Notes: generated by a model not told the origin, from the letters alone. 28,364 bases of DNA from Myxococcales bacterium UBA5297 (GCA_002408385.1 DHSB01000117.1:7743-36106), one strand, 5' to 3'; positions 10,701 to 18,128 are shown, counted from the stretch's first letter. Program-made: numbers and translations.

Positions 10701-13700
10701 TGCGGCTGCAGAACCCGGACGATGCGGCCGGGGCCTACCTGCGCGCGCTCGAGCTCGAGCCCGACCGCGACACCTTCCGCCTGCTGGCCGACCTCTATCG
10801 GCGCGAGCGCAAGCACCGGGAGGCGGCCGAGACGCTGATCCGCGCCCGCGACTTCGAGAGCCAGCCGCAGGTGCGCTCGAAGCTGCAGCACGAGGTCGCC
10901 GAGCTCTACGAGCGGGAGATCAACGACGACGAGGCGGCGGTCGCTGGCTACCAGCTCGCGCTCGAGTTCGACCCGGAGAACCGCGACGCGCTCGGCTCGC
11001 TCGAGCGGCTGTACACCAAGCTCGACAGGCCCGCCGAGCTGCTCGGGGTCTACGACGCGCAGTTGCGGCTCGCCGACGCCCGCGAGCGGGTGAAGATCCT
11101 CTTCAAGACCGGGAACATCTGGGAGGACAAGCTTCAGAACCTGGAGAACGCCGACGCGTGCCTCGAGGCCGTGCTCGCGGTCGATCCGTCGAACCTCCAG
11201 GCGATCAAGGGCTTGGAGCGGCTGCGGCGCCTCGACGCGGAGGCGAAGCGGCCGGCCCCGTCGCGCTGGGAGGACCTGCTGCGCGCCTACGAGCGCCACT
11301 TGGCGCTGCAGCCCGAGGTGCGCGAGCAGGTCGAGCTGCTCGTGGCGATGGGCGAGGTCCAGTACAAAGAGCTCAAGAAGATCGACCGGGCTGCGCAAAC
11401 CTTCCACCGCGCGCTCGATCTCGATCCGCGGGCCCGCGCGGCGATGCACGAGCTTGGCCTGCTCTACGAACGCTCGGGCAACTGGCCCTTTGCCCTCGAC
11501 ATGCTCGAGCGCGAGGCGCAGCTCTTGGGCGCCTCGCGCGAGGCGGTCGAGCTGTTCCACCGCATCGGCAAGATCAACGAGGAGATGCTCCTCGACGCCT
11601 CGGCGGCCAAGTCGGCCTTCCTCAAGGCTCTGCAGATCGACGAGGGCTACCTGCCGTCGCTGCGTGCGCTCAAGGGCATGTACGAGGCCGAGAGGGACTG
11701 GGACCGCTACCTCGAGGTGCTCGTCCAGGAGGCCAACAATACGGTCGACGTCGAGGACCGTGCCCTTGCCTTCCTCGACGTGGCGCGCTTCTACCTCGAC
11801 TCGCGCGAAGACGCGGAGAACGCGGCCCGCTACTTCGAGGAGGTGCTCAAGCTCACCCCCGACTCGCTCGATGCGGCGCGGCCGCTCGCCGACCTCTACA
11901 TCGCCCAAGAGCGGTGGGACCGGGCCGAGGCGATGCTCGACATCGTCGCCGGGCGGCTCTCGGAGGGCGCCGCGCGCGACCCCCAGGCCGGCGCCGAGCT
12001 GTGCCGCCAGCTCTACAGGGTCGGCTACGTCTGCGAGAAGATGAAGAAGACCGAGCGGGCCCTGGGCGCCTACGAGCGCGCCTACAAGCTCGACTCGACC
12101 TACCTGCCTTCGGCCGAGGGCTACGCCAACCTGCTGGTCGCCTCGGGCCGGTCGGCCGACGCGCTGTCGGTGTTCCAGGCGATCCTCATCCACCACCGCG
12201 AGGACCTCACCGACCTCGAGGTGGTCGAGTACTACTGGCAGACCGGGGACCTGTACCGAAAGCTCGGCCAGGCCGAGCGGGCGCAGAAGGAGTTCGCCAA
12301 GGCGCTGGCCATCGACGCGGGCCATGAGCCCTCGCTCAGGGCCCAAGTCGAGCTCTGCGAGGAGCTCGGCGACTGGCCGGCGGTGCTCGAGCACCGCACG
12401 CGCCTAGCCGACCTGGTCGAGGAGGAGGCGTGCTTCGAGCTGCAGGTGGCCATTGGTCGCGTCGCCAAGGAGCACCTCGGCGACCCCTGGAGGGCCATCG
12501 AGGCCTACGGCGAGGCGCTGCGCGTGCGGGCCGATGCGCCCGAGGTGCTCGAGGCGCTCTTTGCGCTCTACCGCGAGACCCGCCAGGGCCAGAAGGCGGT
12601 CGAGATCCTCGAACGCCTGATTGCGCTCACCGACGCGGCGCAAGAGCCGGCCCGGGCGCGCAAGCTGTGGCTCAACCTCGGGGAGCTGCAGCGCGATGAG
12701 CTCAAGGACGTGCCCAAGGCCGCCGAGGCCTTCAACCGCGCGCTCGACGTCGACTACCGCTTCATCCAGGCCTTCGGGGCGCTCGAGGCGATGCTGGGGG
12801 CCTCCCGGCAATGGGAGCTGCTCGAGCAGAACTATCACCGGATGATCCAGCGGCTGCCCAAGAGCCCGGAGACGCACGTCGCGCGCATGACGCTCTTCAA
12901 GGCGTTGGGCGAGTACTACGAGAACGTCAAGAAGGACAAGGAGGCGACCCGTCAGGTCTACCAGGTCGTCGCCAAGGGCTTGCCCGAGGATGCGGCGGTG
13001 CTCGAGAAGTACGCCGAGCTCGTCTCCGAGCAGCCCGGCGGCGAGAAGGAGGCGATAGAGGCTTGGCGCAAGGCGCTGCCGCTGACCGCCGCTCCGCAGA
13101 AGGTGGTCAGCCAGCTCGCGCGCCTGTTGGCGATGGCCAAGGACTACGACGGCGCCTTCGTCGCCGCGCAGGTCGCCGCGCACCTCGTCGGCGAGGTCGG
13201 CGCCGAGGAGCGCGAGATCCTCTCCAAGCTCACGCGGCATGCGCGCCTGCGAGAACAGGCCTCGCGGGCGCTCACCAACCGCATGTGGACCGAGCTGCTC
13301 TTCCACCCCAAGGTGCGCGGCCCGATGGGCGAGATCCTCGCGCTCGTCTACGACAAGCTCGGGGCCCAGTACGCCAGGCGGCATTCGGCTCTGGCGATCG
13401 ACGCGCGGGGCGACCGAATCGACCCGGCGAGCCAGGAGTTCGCTATCGGCGCCTTCCGGCACGTGCGCCAGATCCTGGACCTGGAGCCGGTCGAGCTGTT
13501 CTCGCCCTTCCTGGTCGCGACCCGCGACCGGCTCAAGAGTCGAGGCCAGGCCGGTGCGGCGCATCCTGACAAGGACCTGCTCGTCGAGCTTGCCCACGTA
13601 CACCCGGTCGCCCTCAAGGCAGGAGGCAGGCTGTTCTCCGAGACCGAGCAGAAGCGGCTCTACTTCGCGCTCGCGCAGGCGATGACCTTCGCGCGTCCGG

Positions 13701-14143
13701 AGCTGGTGCTCGCGAGGGTGCTGCCGGCCGAGAAGCTCGAAGCGGTCTTCCAGGCGGCCTTGCTCACCGGAGTGCCTGGCTTTAGGCCGACCGCCGACCC
13801 GCGCGCAGTCGAGGCCGAGTACCGGGTCATCGAGCGGCTCGGCCCGCAATTCAAGGCTGCCCTGGCGCGGCTGGGCCGAGAGTACGCGCGCAACGCCTCG
13901 CCCGATGACGTGCGCAGCTTTGTCGAAGGCGCCGAGTTGACGGCCAACCGGGCGGCGACTCTGCTGTGCGCGGATATCGAGGTGGCCAAGGCGGCGCTCA
14001 GCGGCGAGTCGGGCTCCCGGGTGCCGCTGCGCTCCCGGGTGCGAGATCTGCTTCTGTTCTGCCTCTCGCCAGAGTTCGCCGAGCTGCGCTCGGCCATCGG
14101 AGTGAAGATCGAAATCAGGCTGCCCGGAGCCACCGGCCGCTAG
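1775..14143 (+). CDS. gltI: giant TPR-repeat protein, GltI/AgmK-like
   Basis: A protein of about 4,122 residues from the GTG at 1775 (starts VQELIDKHLAALERA). An in-frame ATG at 1661 would add 38 residues of low-quality sequence and overlaps the likely promoter. Nearly the whole length is helical repeats of the TPR type, recognisable by recurring A/Y-rich units such as AVEAYRRILELDPDN, LYEKLERPQDL and AFLALCKAL, in pairs of about 34 residues. There is no signal peptide or membrane helix, which fits the cytoplasmic location reported for M. xanthus GltI (AgmK, about 3,800 residues). The last ~320 residues lack repeats and form a separate helical domain. In Myxococcus the protein belongs to the gliding focal-adhesion complex and probably acts as a scaffold. 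Its place between the barrel and the AgmX-like gene matches the known gene order. The frame is intact, and codons are strongly biased to GAG, CTC and GCC. Confidence 0.85.
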   Translation: MQELIDKHLAALERAPSDDKPFIELESLFEGSARWDELLHLYESRAATFPDSPGAARLLARAGDLLRLKLSNGLRAEQLYRRALAARHNEPSALDGLRAIYEEKGDLAALASVLERRAASTPGAESAPIWMELGRTCERLNRRDRAVLAYQRAAKAAPALREASEGAFANLVAMERYRMALALLDSMGERFGTEGLAPRYVQIGQALADSPPDHPMALHALEAALELDAEELSAARLHDLVRTYRDTWRERVRALRLEANDERDRRRRARLFLSVALAHAAYDGEADARKKAREYIENALLLWPGMPQALDALERMAAETNDWKGLDSFFDKLASNTKERSATVDILLRLAMLRVVQFADSASALEASLRAAELDPARAEPVGLAADFLLDLGRAEDAKALLERHLVSLADPHAKITLRLRLAELFETRLSDQAHAQLQLEAALAADPGCLEAARRLVPLYEAEGEPEKLAQVLELALPALSDIDEKVATLGRIAEMYGDLLDKPAEAVRALARAILLKPGRATLRKEIERYAAAAQLWETVVSTYRAAASLAEPQVRSVLLRRAAELLDSPLGRLSDSITLWKQLLELEPEDAEALGAVEALLARTGAHAELAASHETQLREASDPREQRLILEKMARSLEESGGKPAEAADVYRRLLEIEPDSTPTLERYLEACTALERWAQVADTAGQLVERAEDPEVAREWMMRRAQVLADRLGRREEAAQLLLQVFGEQADRPGLIAELEKASSSGVLSLRIAEALYPRYLQTGDYGRAAVALQTRVAGTSEPLARRALMIELAGLHEEKLADLRAALSWLEKAFKLAPGERAGRERVERVASDLGAQAELGAVFVEIADGLSDEPLVLELLLRASDLAESASETDLSIQALERGLARLGNRSELLQALHRVAQRAERWTDCERALRLRLEVETEQRVPLLLELAGVAERLGKPAEGAAALEEAVEAGAGAPEVLARLSKLHEQAGDAQGLKQSLDRELRLAEESGDRERSARLRLKLSKLLEGGDRDGALRNYAAVLAERPTDPEALAALERMLQAPETREAAARALAPAYELAKEHRKLVYALEILAESAADAAEKAAVLKRAAQIHAVDLRQGELAFATLARALRLVPTDAQLRVATRKAAEECDSLDAYAEILGESAEGAPGVQAVPLLRELAEVCERKLADRDRAVEAYRRILELDPDNLDALRGLHRLYRLAERWEELAETCQRLAKVVFDDQERVLLWREAGTLFEGVLDRKEEAAACLRALSEVDPLDRDAAIALERLYEKLERPQDLAFALELRRAQEGAGAAGREAAFRLADLKHNVLNDPNGALQIYGQIIADDPSHVGARAALEAWAKTGGPGSIEAVKLVDPVLERAGEHPRRVALREARLAGASGEEKARLAAEIRRIYEVDMGRAELAFMAACRAWGEGIDRERVQVEMERLARDTNSVEELAEVYESVVETARPGDEITATALRRAAQLRGQAGETDQAVELWTRLLQEAPGDHEALEALARLHEHNQNARELAEVYRQQAQLAQEPAQRAHLLLQAGQAKLQTGDHEAAVELGRQVLVIAPKSREALALLERAYDRLELAREHADVLRLLAEVTEEPPARRTLLLRRAALLETEGDPAEAVEAYAKVLADSPGESSAVAGLERLFDQEQTRPLAARVLEELYRSVDDARSLCEVLEVKAGLSTKEDRLETLQEIARLRESLGQRPLAFTALLRCFRDDSSQAEIRDELERLAAETGSFEELAAAYEDELEREASEGLQLELWRRLGAIYGERLGRPDRAAQAWEQVSRRAPQDAEVLGTLSRLYRRTSSQRDLAAVLWRQVRLAESQGRRRDLLVELAQLAEERLADHDGAICAWKELLKLNDEDVQAQQSLSRLLAEQGRWDELAELIAARIEQAEREEKVEQSLELQVELGRIKLARLADPRGALSHFTEVLARRPGHPGAVAALEEMARGEGGMKAEAALALEPVFADSADHLRLVQVIEARAQGAAPLEKAALLRRIAELYAGPLESADMAFVYAGRALEAAPDDLESLAAGQRYAEAAGTREELAALVGELVDRARTDEARVGLQRALARLLAAEPDSREEAVPAFKKLLELAPGDPEALEGLAALYRDGEQWSELLEVLRRMLAAAQADETRAGLLRRIGELQDERLGDHSAAIATFRRLLEIASDDANALERLDRLCQRGERWAELADTLSKEIDLARSLGRKEAELGLKFRLAELREQRLLDRAGALNLFRNILEAKPGHEQTIARLESIVAREPANDEAGEILADALRTIGNHAKLAGLLEDRAAAVQDGAARQKHLLELARLRLHLERPDLAFLALCKALREDPADRDVRALLERTADQAETHEELAELYREELPKLDGAEAGALCLELAQLYEAKVHEAEEAIEFYERARSFDTSLAPKALPALDRLYKEAEAWRELAEVLTALVALVEEPHERTALLFRLGQLAEDQLEPPSPDRAARAFEQILDIDPGHLPAARSLERLYENARRFDRLYSTLDLQRERASGPDRERLTARMAEVAANGLNDPERAIALYNEVLALNPRSEAAFLALEGLFEDTDQQEQLVGLLQRRLANTVDPREITRLSDKLGRVLAGLGRHPEAIAAFRAALERDPRHRRALEWLRDIYEQYSPSEDLAGVLRRLIPLQDDTASVKKVRLRLAETLAALDKRDEAIEAARRVLDLEPHQLEELQRTEELFRLLEAWTDLVRAMEIRAEVAGETGEPAEALAVLYAIGALYAEKLEKREAGASAYERILELAPGERNAFDALREIYASSGDWRRYAAACERYLPGATEAGERVGVLKELGAVQETRLGHKDLAFLSYCRAFSERPDDEEVRGAVHRLAEETSSFEELATVYEEVVDSVEKGPLAERLYLALARLQDERLDEPEEAEASLRKVLEFDPANRAALEMLAAMFSRRGQDNEYVVSLEQKLEAAASIEERKAILREIAHTHEVRLQNPDDAAGAYLRALELEPDRDTFRLLADLYRRERKHREAAETLIRARDFESQPQVRSKLQHEVAELYEREINDDEAAVAGYQLALEFDPENRDALGSLERLYTKLDRPAELLGVYDAQLRLADARERVKILFKTGNIWEDKLQNLENADACLEAVLAVDPSNLQAIKGLERLRRLDAEAKRPAPSRWEDLLRAYERHLALQPEVREQVELLVAMGEVQYKELKKIDRAAQTFHRALDLDPRARAAMHELGLLYERSGNWPFALDMLEREAQLLGASREAVELFHRIGKINEEMLLDASAAKSAFLKALQIDEGYLPSLRALKGMYEAERDWDRYLEVLVQEANNTVDVEDRALAFLDVARFYLDSREDAENAARYFEEVLKLTPDSLDAARPLADLYIAQERWDRAEAMLDIVAGRLSEGAARDPQAGAELCRQLYRVGYVCEKMKKTERALGAYERAYKLDSTYLPSAEGYANLLVASGRSADALSVFQAILIHHREDLTDLEVVEYYWQTGDLYRKLGQAERAQKEFAKALAIDAGHEPSLRAQVELCEELGDWPAVLEHRTRLADLVEEEACFELQVAIGRVAKEHLGDPWRAIEAYGEALRVRADAPEVLEALFALYRETRQGQKAVEILERLIALTDAAQEPARARKLWLNLGELQRDELKDVPKAAEAFNRALDVDYRFIQAFGALEAMLGASRQWELLEQNYHRMIQRLPKSPETHVARMTLFKALGEYYENVKKDKEATRQVYQVVAKGLPEDAAVLEKYAELVSEQPGGEKEAIEAWRKALPLTAAPQKVVSQLARLLAMAKDYDGAFVAAQVAAHLVGEVGAEEREILSKLTRHARLREQASRALTNRMWTELLFHPKVRGPMGEILALVYDKLGAQYARRHSALAIDARGDRIDPASQEFAIGAFRHVRQILDLEPVELFSPFLVATRDRLKSRGQAGAAHPDKDLLVELAHVHPVALKAGGRLFSETEQKRLYFALAQAMTFARPELVLARVLPAEKLEAVFQAALLTGVPGFRPTADPRAVEAEYRVIERLGPQFKAALARLGREYARNASPDDVRSFVEGAELTANRAATLLCADIEVAKAALSGESGSRVPLRSRVRDLLLFCLSPEFAELRSAIGVKIEIRLPGATGR

Positions 14144-14211
14144 AGACCGCGCTGGCGGCGGTTAGACCGGCTCGACATGCTCGTTCGTTCCAGCAAAGGA
14201 GGGTGCTTGCC

Positions 14212-14240
14212 TTGACCCTCCAAATGCAAAAGCCTAGAGT
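14212..14240 (+). promoter_or_regulatory. candidate promoter for gltJ
   Basis: In the 180-bp gap after gltI, TTGACC (14212-14217) and TAGAGT (14235-14240) are spaced by exactly 17 bp in an AT-richer stretch. Five of six bases match the -35 consensus and four of six the -10. The predicted start, near 14247, gives a leader of about 77 nt before the gltJ ATG. This suggests gltJ can be transcribed apart from the giant gene upstream. Confidence 0.5.
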
Positions 14241-14323
14241 TTTTCCGGGTTATTTGTACCCGGGGGCCCACTCGCGCGGAAGTTTGGGTGCGGGCGGCGG
14301 CAGAAAGGTGCCAGCGACCCTCC

Positions 14324-16528
14324 ATGAGATTCGCCTGCGATAGCTGCCACGCGCAGTATCAGATCAGTGACGAAAAAGTTGGGCCCAACGGCGTCATCGT
14401 TCGGTGCAAGAAGTGTCAGCACAAGATCGTCGTCAAGCCTCGCATCATCGAGCCGCAGGTCGACGAACGTCCCGAGGCGACGGTGGTCATGCCCAACCCG
14501 GCCGCCCCCCTTGGCGCCGGGGCTGGCCCCGACGACGATGACGACGAGGCGACGGCGGCTGGCGATGCCCCCTTCGCCGCTGCGTCCGCGGGTTTTGCCG
14601 AGGCGGGCAGCTCGTTCGCGGGCCTCGACGACGAGCTTGGCAGGGCGTTCGAGTCGGTGCTCACCTCGCCGTCCTCGCCGCCGGTCGACGCTCCAGAGAC
14701 GACCTTCCCCGGAACCGATCCCCTCGCCCAGCCGTCTGGCTTCCCGTTCTCCACCGCGAGCGACCAGGCCGACGAAGAGGATCCGGACCGACAGTCGACC
14801 CGCGTGGTCAACCTCGCCCAAATGGCGAGTCTGATGAAGCCCGAGCCCCCGGTCGACGGGCCGAAGGAGCCGTTTGCCCAGGGCATGGCCGAAGGGACGC
14901 CACCGGGTGCCAAGGCCTCGGAGAAGACCGACTGGTACGTGGCCATCCGCGACCAGCAGGTCGGCCCGCTTGACTTCGACCGGGTGCGCGAGCGCTGGGA
15001 TGCAGGCGAGCTGTCGGCCGATTCGCTGGTCTGGAATGCCGGAATGACCGATTGGCGCCCGCTCTCGACGGTTGCCGAGCTTGCCGACAAGCTCGTTCCG
15101 CTGCACAAGCCCGAGCCGAGCGCTCCCGAACAACCCGGGGCGGCCGACAGCCCCGCTTCCTCCTCGGCGCTCCCCCCGCCTCAGGCCGAGCCCGAAGAGC
15201 CTGCCTGGAGACCATCGGCCGCCAGCGCGCTCGAGGCGCTCGTCAAGGACGAGCTCGATGCGCTCGAGAGCCAGGCGGCCAAACAGGAACCGCCCGTTGC
15301 CGAGGTGCCGCCAGCCCCTGCCGCTGGGCTGTTCGACGAGGTGCCGGATGCCCCCGAGCCGCCCTTGCCCATGAACTTGGCCCCGTCGGCCCCGCCCTCA
15401 CCCGAGCCGGCCGCGGCGGCAGGGGAGGCGGACCTGGCCGCTGAACCGGATTCCGAGTGGGCCTCGCGACCTGTCGCCAGAGCCCCTGCACGGCGCAGTC
15501 CGCCCCGTGTGGTGGCGGCTGGGCCCGCGTATTCCCCGCCGTCCTATGTCCCGCCGCCTCAAAAGCCTCGCCTGGGGCTCTGGGTCGGCCTGGGGATAGC
15601 AGGCGGCATTGGAGTTGCGGCGCTCGGGCTGGTGCTGGTGATGTTCGTTCTCAAGCCTGCGGTCGTCGTTCCGCCCGAGTCGGTTGCCACGCAGCAACCG
15701 CCCGCGCTCCAGCCTTCAGGTGCGCCGGGCGATCCGAATCCCGCGAGGCCCGACGAAGCGGCGCAGGCCGACGAGGGCAAGCCGGCCGAGAAGACGCACG
15801 AGGTGGCCCAGGGTGAGGAGGCGGCCAGGCCCGATGAGAAGAAGGCCGACGACACGAAGGCCGAGCAGGCGAGCGCCGACGAGCCGAAGGCGAGCCCGCC
15901 CAAGGAGGCACCGGCGGTCCAACCGGCAGATCGGTCGGGGCCGAAGGAGAACAAGCGGTCCGAGCGTCGCGTCGAGCGCCGGCCCGAGCGCGAACCGAAG
16001 AGGGTTGCTCGCGATGAGCCGCCTGCGCGCGAAAAGGAGCCCGAACCGGCGCCGGAACCTAAGCCCGAATCGAGGCCCGAACCCAAGCCCGAGCCGGTTC
16101 GCCCGTCCGGAAGCTCGGTCGATGACGACTTCGACCGCATCTTCGGCGGCTCCACCGCGTCGGCGACCCCCGAGCCCAAGCGAGAGGAGAAGCGGCCGTC
16201 AACCGTCTACATTCCGCCCCCTCCCGGCGGCGGAGCGACGAAGGAGACGCTCGGCCAGTCGGACATCATGGAGGTGGTGCTTGCCAACCGCTCGTCGATC
16301 AAGCGCTGCACCGACGAGCAGAAGGCGCGTGAGCCGGGAAGCGCGGGCACGATCACGATGCGCTGGATAATCCGCAAGGACGGCAAGACGAGCGGTATCC
16401 GAGCTCTGACGAGCGAGTACCAAAAGTCGGATTTGTCGGCGTGTCTCGCCGGAGTGATCAAGCGCTTCAAGTTCCCGCCCTACTCCGGCAAGCAGATGCA
16501 GCCTATCGACTTCCCTTTCAAGTTCTAG
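14324..16528 (+). CDS. gltJ: GltJ/AgmX-like protein (zinc ribbon, GYF, TM, TonB-like end)
   Basis: A protein of 734 residues. The ATG at 14324 is chosen because it starts MRFACDSCHAQY, the usual start of AgmX-type zinc ribbons. Domains in order: zinc ribbon at 1-37 with C5-x2-C8 and C28-x2-C31; an acidic/proline linker; a GYF-like domain at about 203-258 (WYVAIRDQQVGPL, then WDAGEL and WRPLS); a second long linker; one membrane helix at about 417-443; a periplasmic arm rich in Pro, Glu, Lys and Ala; and a TonB-like domain at about 643-734 ending in FPFKF. In M. xanthus GltJ (AgmX) sits in the inner membrane. Its cytoplasmic zinc ribbon and GYF domain take part in recruitment by MglA and AglZ, and its periplasmic end reaches outer-membrane Glt proteins. 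The gene follows gltI as in Myxococcus. Confidence 0.88.
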   Translation: MRFACDSCHAQYQISDEKVGPNGVIVRCKKCQHKIVVKPRIIEPQVDERPEATVVMPNPAAPLGAGAGPDDDDDEATAAGDAPFAAASAGFAEAGSSFAGLDDELGRAFESVLTSPSSPPVDAPETTFPGTDPLAQPSGFPFSTASDQADEEDPDRQSTRVVNLAQMASLMKPEPPVDGPKEPFAQGMAEGTPPGAKASEKTDWYVAIRDQQVGPLDFDRVRERWDAGELSADSLVWNAGMTDWRPLSTVAELADKLVPLHKPEPSAPEQPGAADSPASSSALPPPQAEPEEPAWRPSAASALEALVKDELDALESQAAKQEPPVAEVPPAPAAGLFDEVPDAPEPPLPMNLAPSAPPSPEPAAAAGEADLAAEPDSEWASRPVARAPARRSPPRVVAAGPAYSPPSYVPPPQKPRLGLWVGLGIAGGIGVAALGLVLVMFVLKPAVVVPPESVATQQPPALQPSGAPGDPNPARPDEAAQADEGKPAEKTHEVAQGEEAARPDEKKADDTKAEQASADEPKASPPKEAPAVQPADRSGPKENKRSERRVERRPEREPKRVARDEPPAREKEPEPAPEPKPESRPEPKPEPVRPSGSSVDDDFDRIFGGSTASATPEPKREEKRPSTVYIPPPPGGGATKETLGQSDIMEVVLANRSSIKRCTDEQKAREPGSAGTITMRWIIRKDGKTSGIRALTSEYQKSDLSACLAGVIKRFKFPPYSGKQMQPIDFPFKF

Positions 16529-16966
16529 CGAGGCGCGGCCCCCGGGGCTCGACCTGGGGGAGAGGCTCGCGTCGGGTGCGGCGCGGCCTCGAACCGAGGG
16601 TCGGGGGTCGAGAGTCGAGAGAGGAAGGTGCCCGCGGCCATCAGGTAGCCTGCTCCTCGCCGAGAAGGCGCGACTCGCGACTGGGAGCGGTCTGCTGCTC
16701 CGAGGCAAGGGCCGGCCCGCGCCCGCCCCGGGGGGCGGGCCGCGCGGAGGTGCCGGGCCGACCTTGACCGGCGGCTGTCGGCGGTGTTAGCGCAGGAGCC
16801 GTTTCGCGCCATCGAAAGGCACCCGCGGGGGAACCGCCCCCAAGTGTTTCCGGCGGCCAAGGTTTGAATCTGAACACGGGTGAGCGCGTCGCACCGCGGC
16901 CCCGATCGGAAAGCCCTCCCGGAGCGATTCCGCCCAAGCCCCCCCGGCACCTCTTGGAGTTCGACG
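16529..16966. other. intergenic region with GC-rich hairpin and dispersed repeat copy
   Basis: No convincing gene is seen in these 438 bp. A third copy of the GTCGAGAGTCGA motif lies at 16607-16618. A very GC-rich inverted repeat at 16721-16740 (GCCCGCCCC against GGGGCGGGC, two bases between) could fold into a hairpin but has no T-tract, so it is not a clear intrinsic terminator. It may still mark the 3' end of the gltJ transcript. Confidence 0.5.
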
Positions 16967-18022
16967 ATGGAACGTACCGCCCTTGCAGCCGCAACGCTCC
17001 TTTTCGTCTGGACCAGTCTCGCGCTCGCCGAGGAGCCGTGTGCGGGCGCCGTCCGCCCTGGCCGGTCGATCGGAAAAGTCCAACTCGGTGCGAAGGTGAC
17101 CGAGTTGCGAGACACGGGCTTCGATGTGCGCCCGCTCAAGGGCACCACCTTCCTGGTTCTCGACAGCGGGCAGGAGCTTCGGGTCGAGGTCGACGACCGC
17201 AAGCGCATCAAGCGCATCCGGCTCGAAGCCTCGAGGGTCTGCATTCGCGAGCAGAGCACCTTCGAGCTCGACCTCGGCACCGCGGGAGCCGAGGCGCAGG
17301 CGCCGCTCGCCGGTTGCGGCCAGCAGGCGGCCCAGCACCGCAGCTCGTGGCAGTGCCCAGAGCAAGGCATGGAGCTCTTCTGGGAGGGCAAGAAGAGTGG
17401 GGCGAGCGTCTTCGCGCCCACGCTGATGAAGCCTTTCCAAGTCGCGCCGCCTCCCTTTCCCGAGGCGCCCAAGGCGGTCCGCAAGTGCGAGACGAGCCAG
17501 CCGGTCGACGGGGCAGTAGCCGAGGAGCGTTGTTGGGACGAGCCGCCCCCCGATCCGTGCGCGGGCAACACCGCACCGATGCCGGAGCTCGCCTGTGGCT
17601 TCTTCGGCCGTGACGAGCGGCTTGCGCTCGAGTGCTATCCGATCGGACTGTGCATGGGCCGCTTCACCCGGGGCAGCGGGGGCAGGATTCAGGTCTATTC
17701 GGAGGCCGAGGGTTGGCTGGGGTCGATGGCTGCATCGCGCGAACACCGCGGGATGCGCTTTCAATTCGCGAGCCCGCCGCCTGTCGGCTCGAAGCTGCGC
17801 ATCATCGTCGGTGGCGAGGTCGCCACGGAGCTGCCTCCGACCGCGCTGGTGAGCAAGGCGGTCTCGCCGTCCGAGTTCGAGCGGTTCGAGTCGACCGGAG
17901 TTGTCGCGGTCCGGGTGCGCCATCTGGTCGGTGGCCGCAACGTCGGCGACGCTTTCGTTCTCGACCTCTCCGTGCCCCGCTCGGCCTACTCGAAACGCGA
18001 GGGCCCAGGGCCGGCGAAGTAG
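16967..18022 (+). CDS. secreted protein of unknown function
   Basis: A protein of 351 residues. The ATG at 16967 has GGAG about nine bases upstream and starts a typical signal peptide (MERTALAAATLLFVWTSLALA, cleaved before EEPCAG). Upstream in-frame starts would put hydrophilic sequence in front of the signal. The mature N-terminal third (about residues 31-85) looks like a small beta-rich module, with GRSIGKVQLGAKVTELRD followed by VLDSGQELRVEVDD. A middle segment holds many cysteines, probably in disulfides, and the C-terminal third is beta-rich. I do not recognise the family. It follows gltJ in the same direction after 438 bp, so a role with the Glt cluster is possible but not shown. Most likely periplasmic or exported. 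Confidence 0.75.
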   Translation: MERTALAAATLLFVWTSLALAEEPCAGAVRPGRSIGKVQLGAKVTELRDTGFDVRPLKGTTFLVLDSGQELRVEVDDRKRIKRIRLEASRVCIREQSTFELDLGTAGAEAQAPLAGCGQQAAQHRSSWQCPEQGMELFWEGKKSGASVFAPTLMKPFQVAPPPFPEAPKAVRKCETSQPVDGAVAEERCWDEPPPDPCAGNTAPMPELACGFFGRDERLALECYPIGLCMGRFTRGSGGRIQVYSEAEGWLGSMAASREHRGMRFQFASPPPVGSKLRIIVGGEVATELPPTALVSKAVSPSEFERFESTGVVAVRVRHLVGGRNVGDAFVLDLSVPRSAYSKREGPGPAK

Positions 18023-18100
18023 GGCAGCCGCGCCTGGACTCGGGGTGGACTCAGGCTCCCAAGTGTCTGTAATCCGGCGGCTACATCGGTGGCATATCTC

Positions 18101-18128
18101 TTGCTAGACAATTTGGCCATATTACAAT
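18101..18128 (+). promoter_or_regulatory. candidate promoter for the Cys-rich lipoprotein gene
   Basis: TTGCTA (18101-18106) and TACAAT (18123-18128) are separated by 16 bp within an AT-rich island at about 18085-18140, unusual for this genome. The predicted transcript has a leader of about 100 nt before the ATG at 18233. It lies entirely between the two genes. Confidence 0.5.

Noticed and set aside
8183..12394. 1,403-residue open frame antisense to gltI
   Set aside because: It is the mirror of a repetitive, GC-biased coding sequence: GAG and CTC codons read backwards as CTC and GAG, which never gives stops. The translation is Leu/Glu/Arg-rich with no motif, and the sense frame is plainly the gene. 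Similar antisense frames at 4022-5908, 6212-7735 and 12404-13849 were rejected for the same reason.
14324..16528. GltJ-like gene as a plain TonB energy transducer
   Set aside because: The N-terminal zinc ribbon and GYF domain in front of the single membrane helix, and the position after a GltI-like giant, fit AgmX/GltJ and not TonB.
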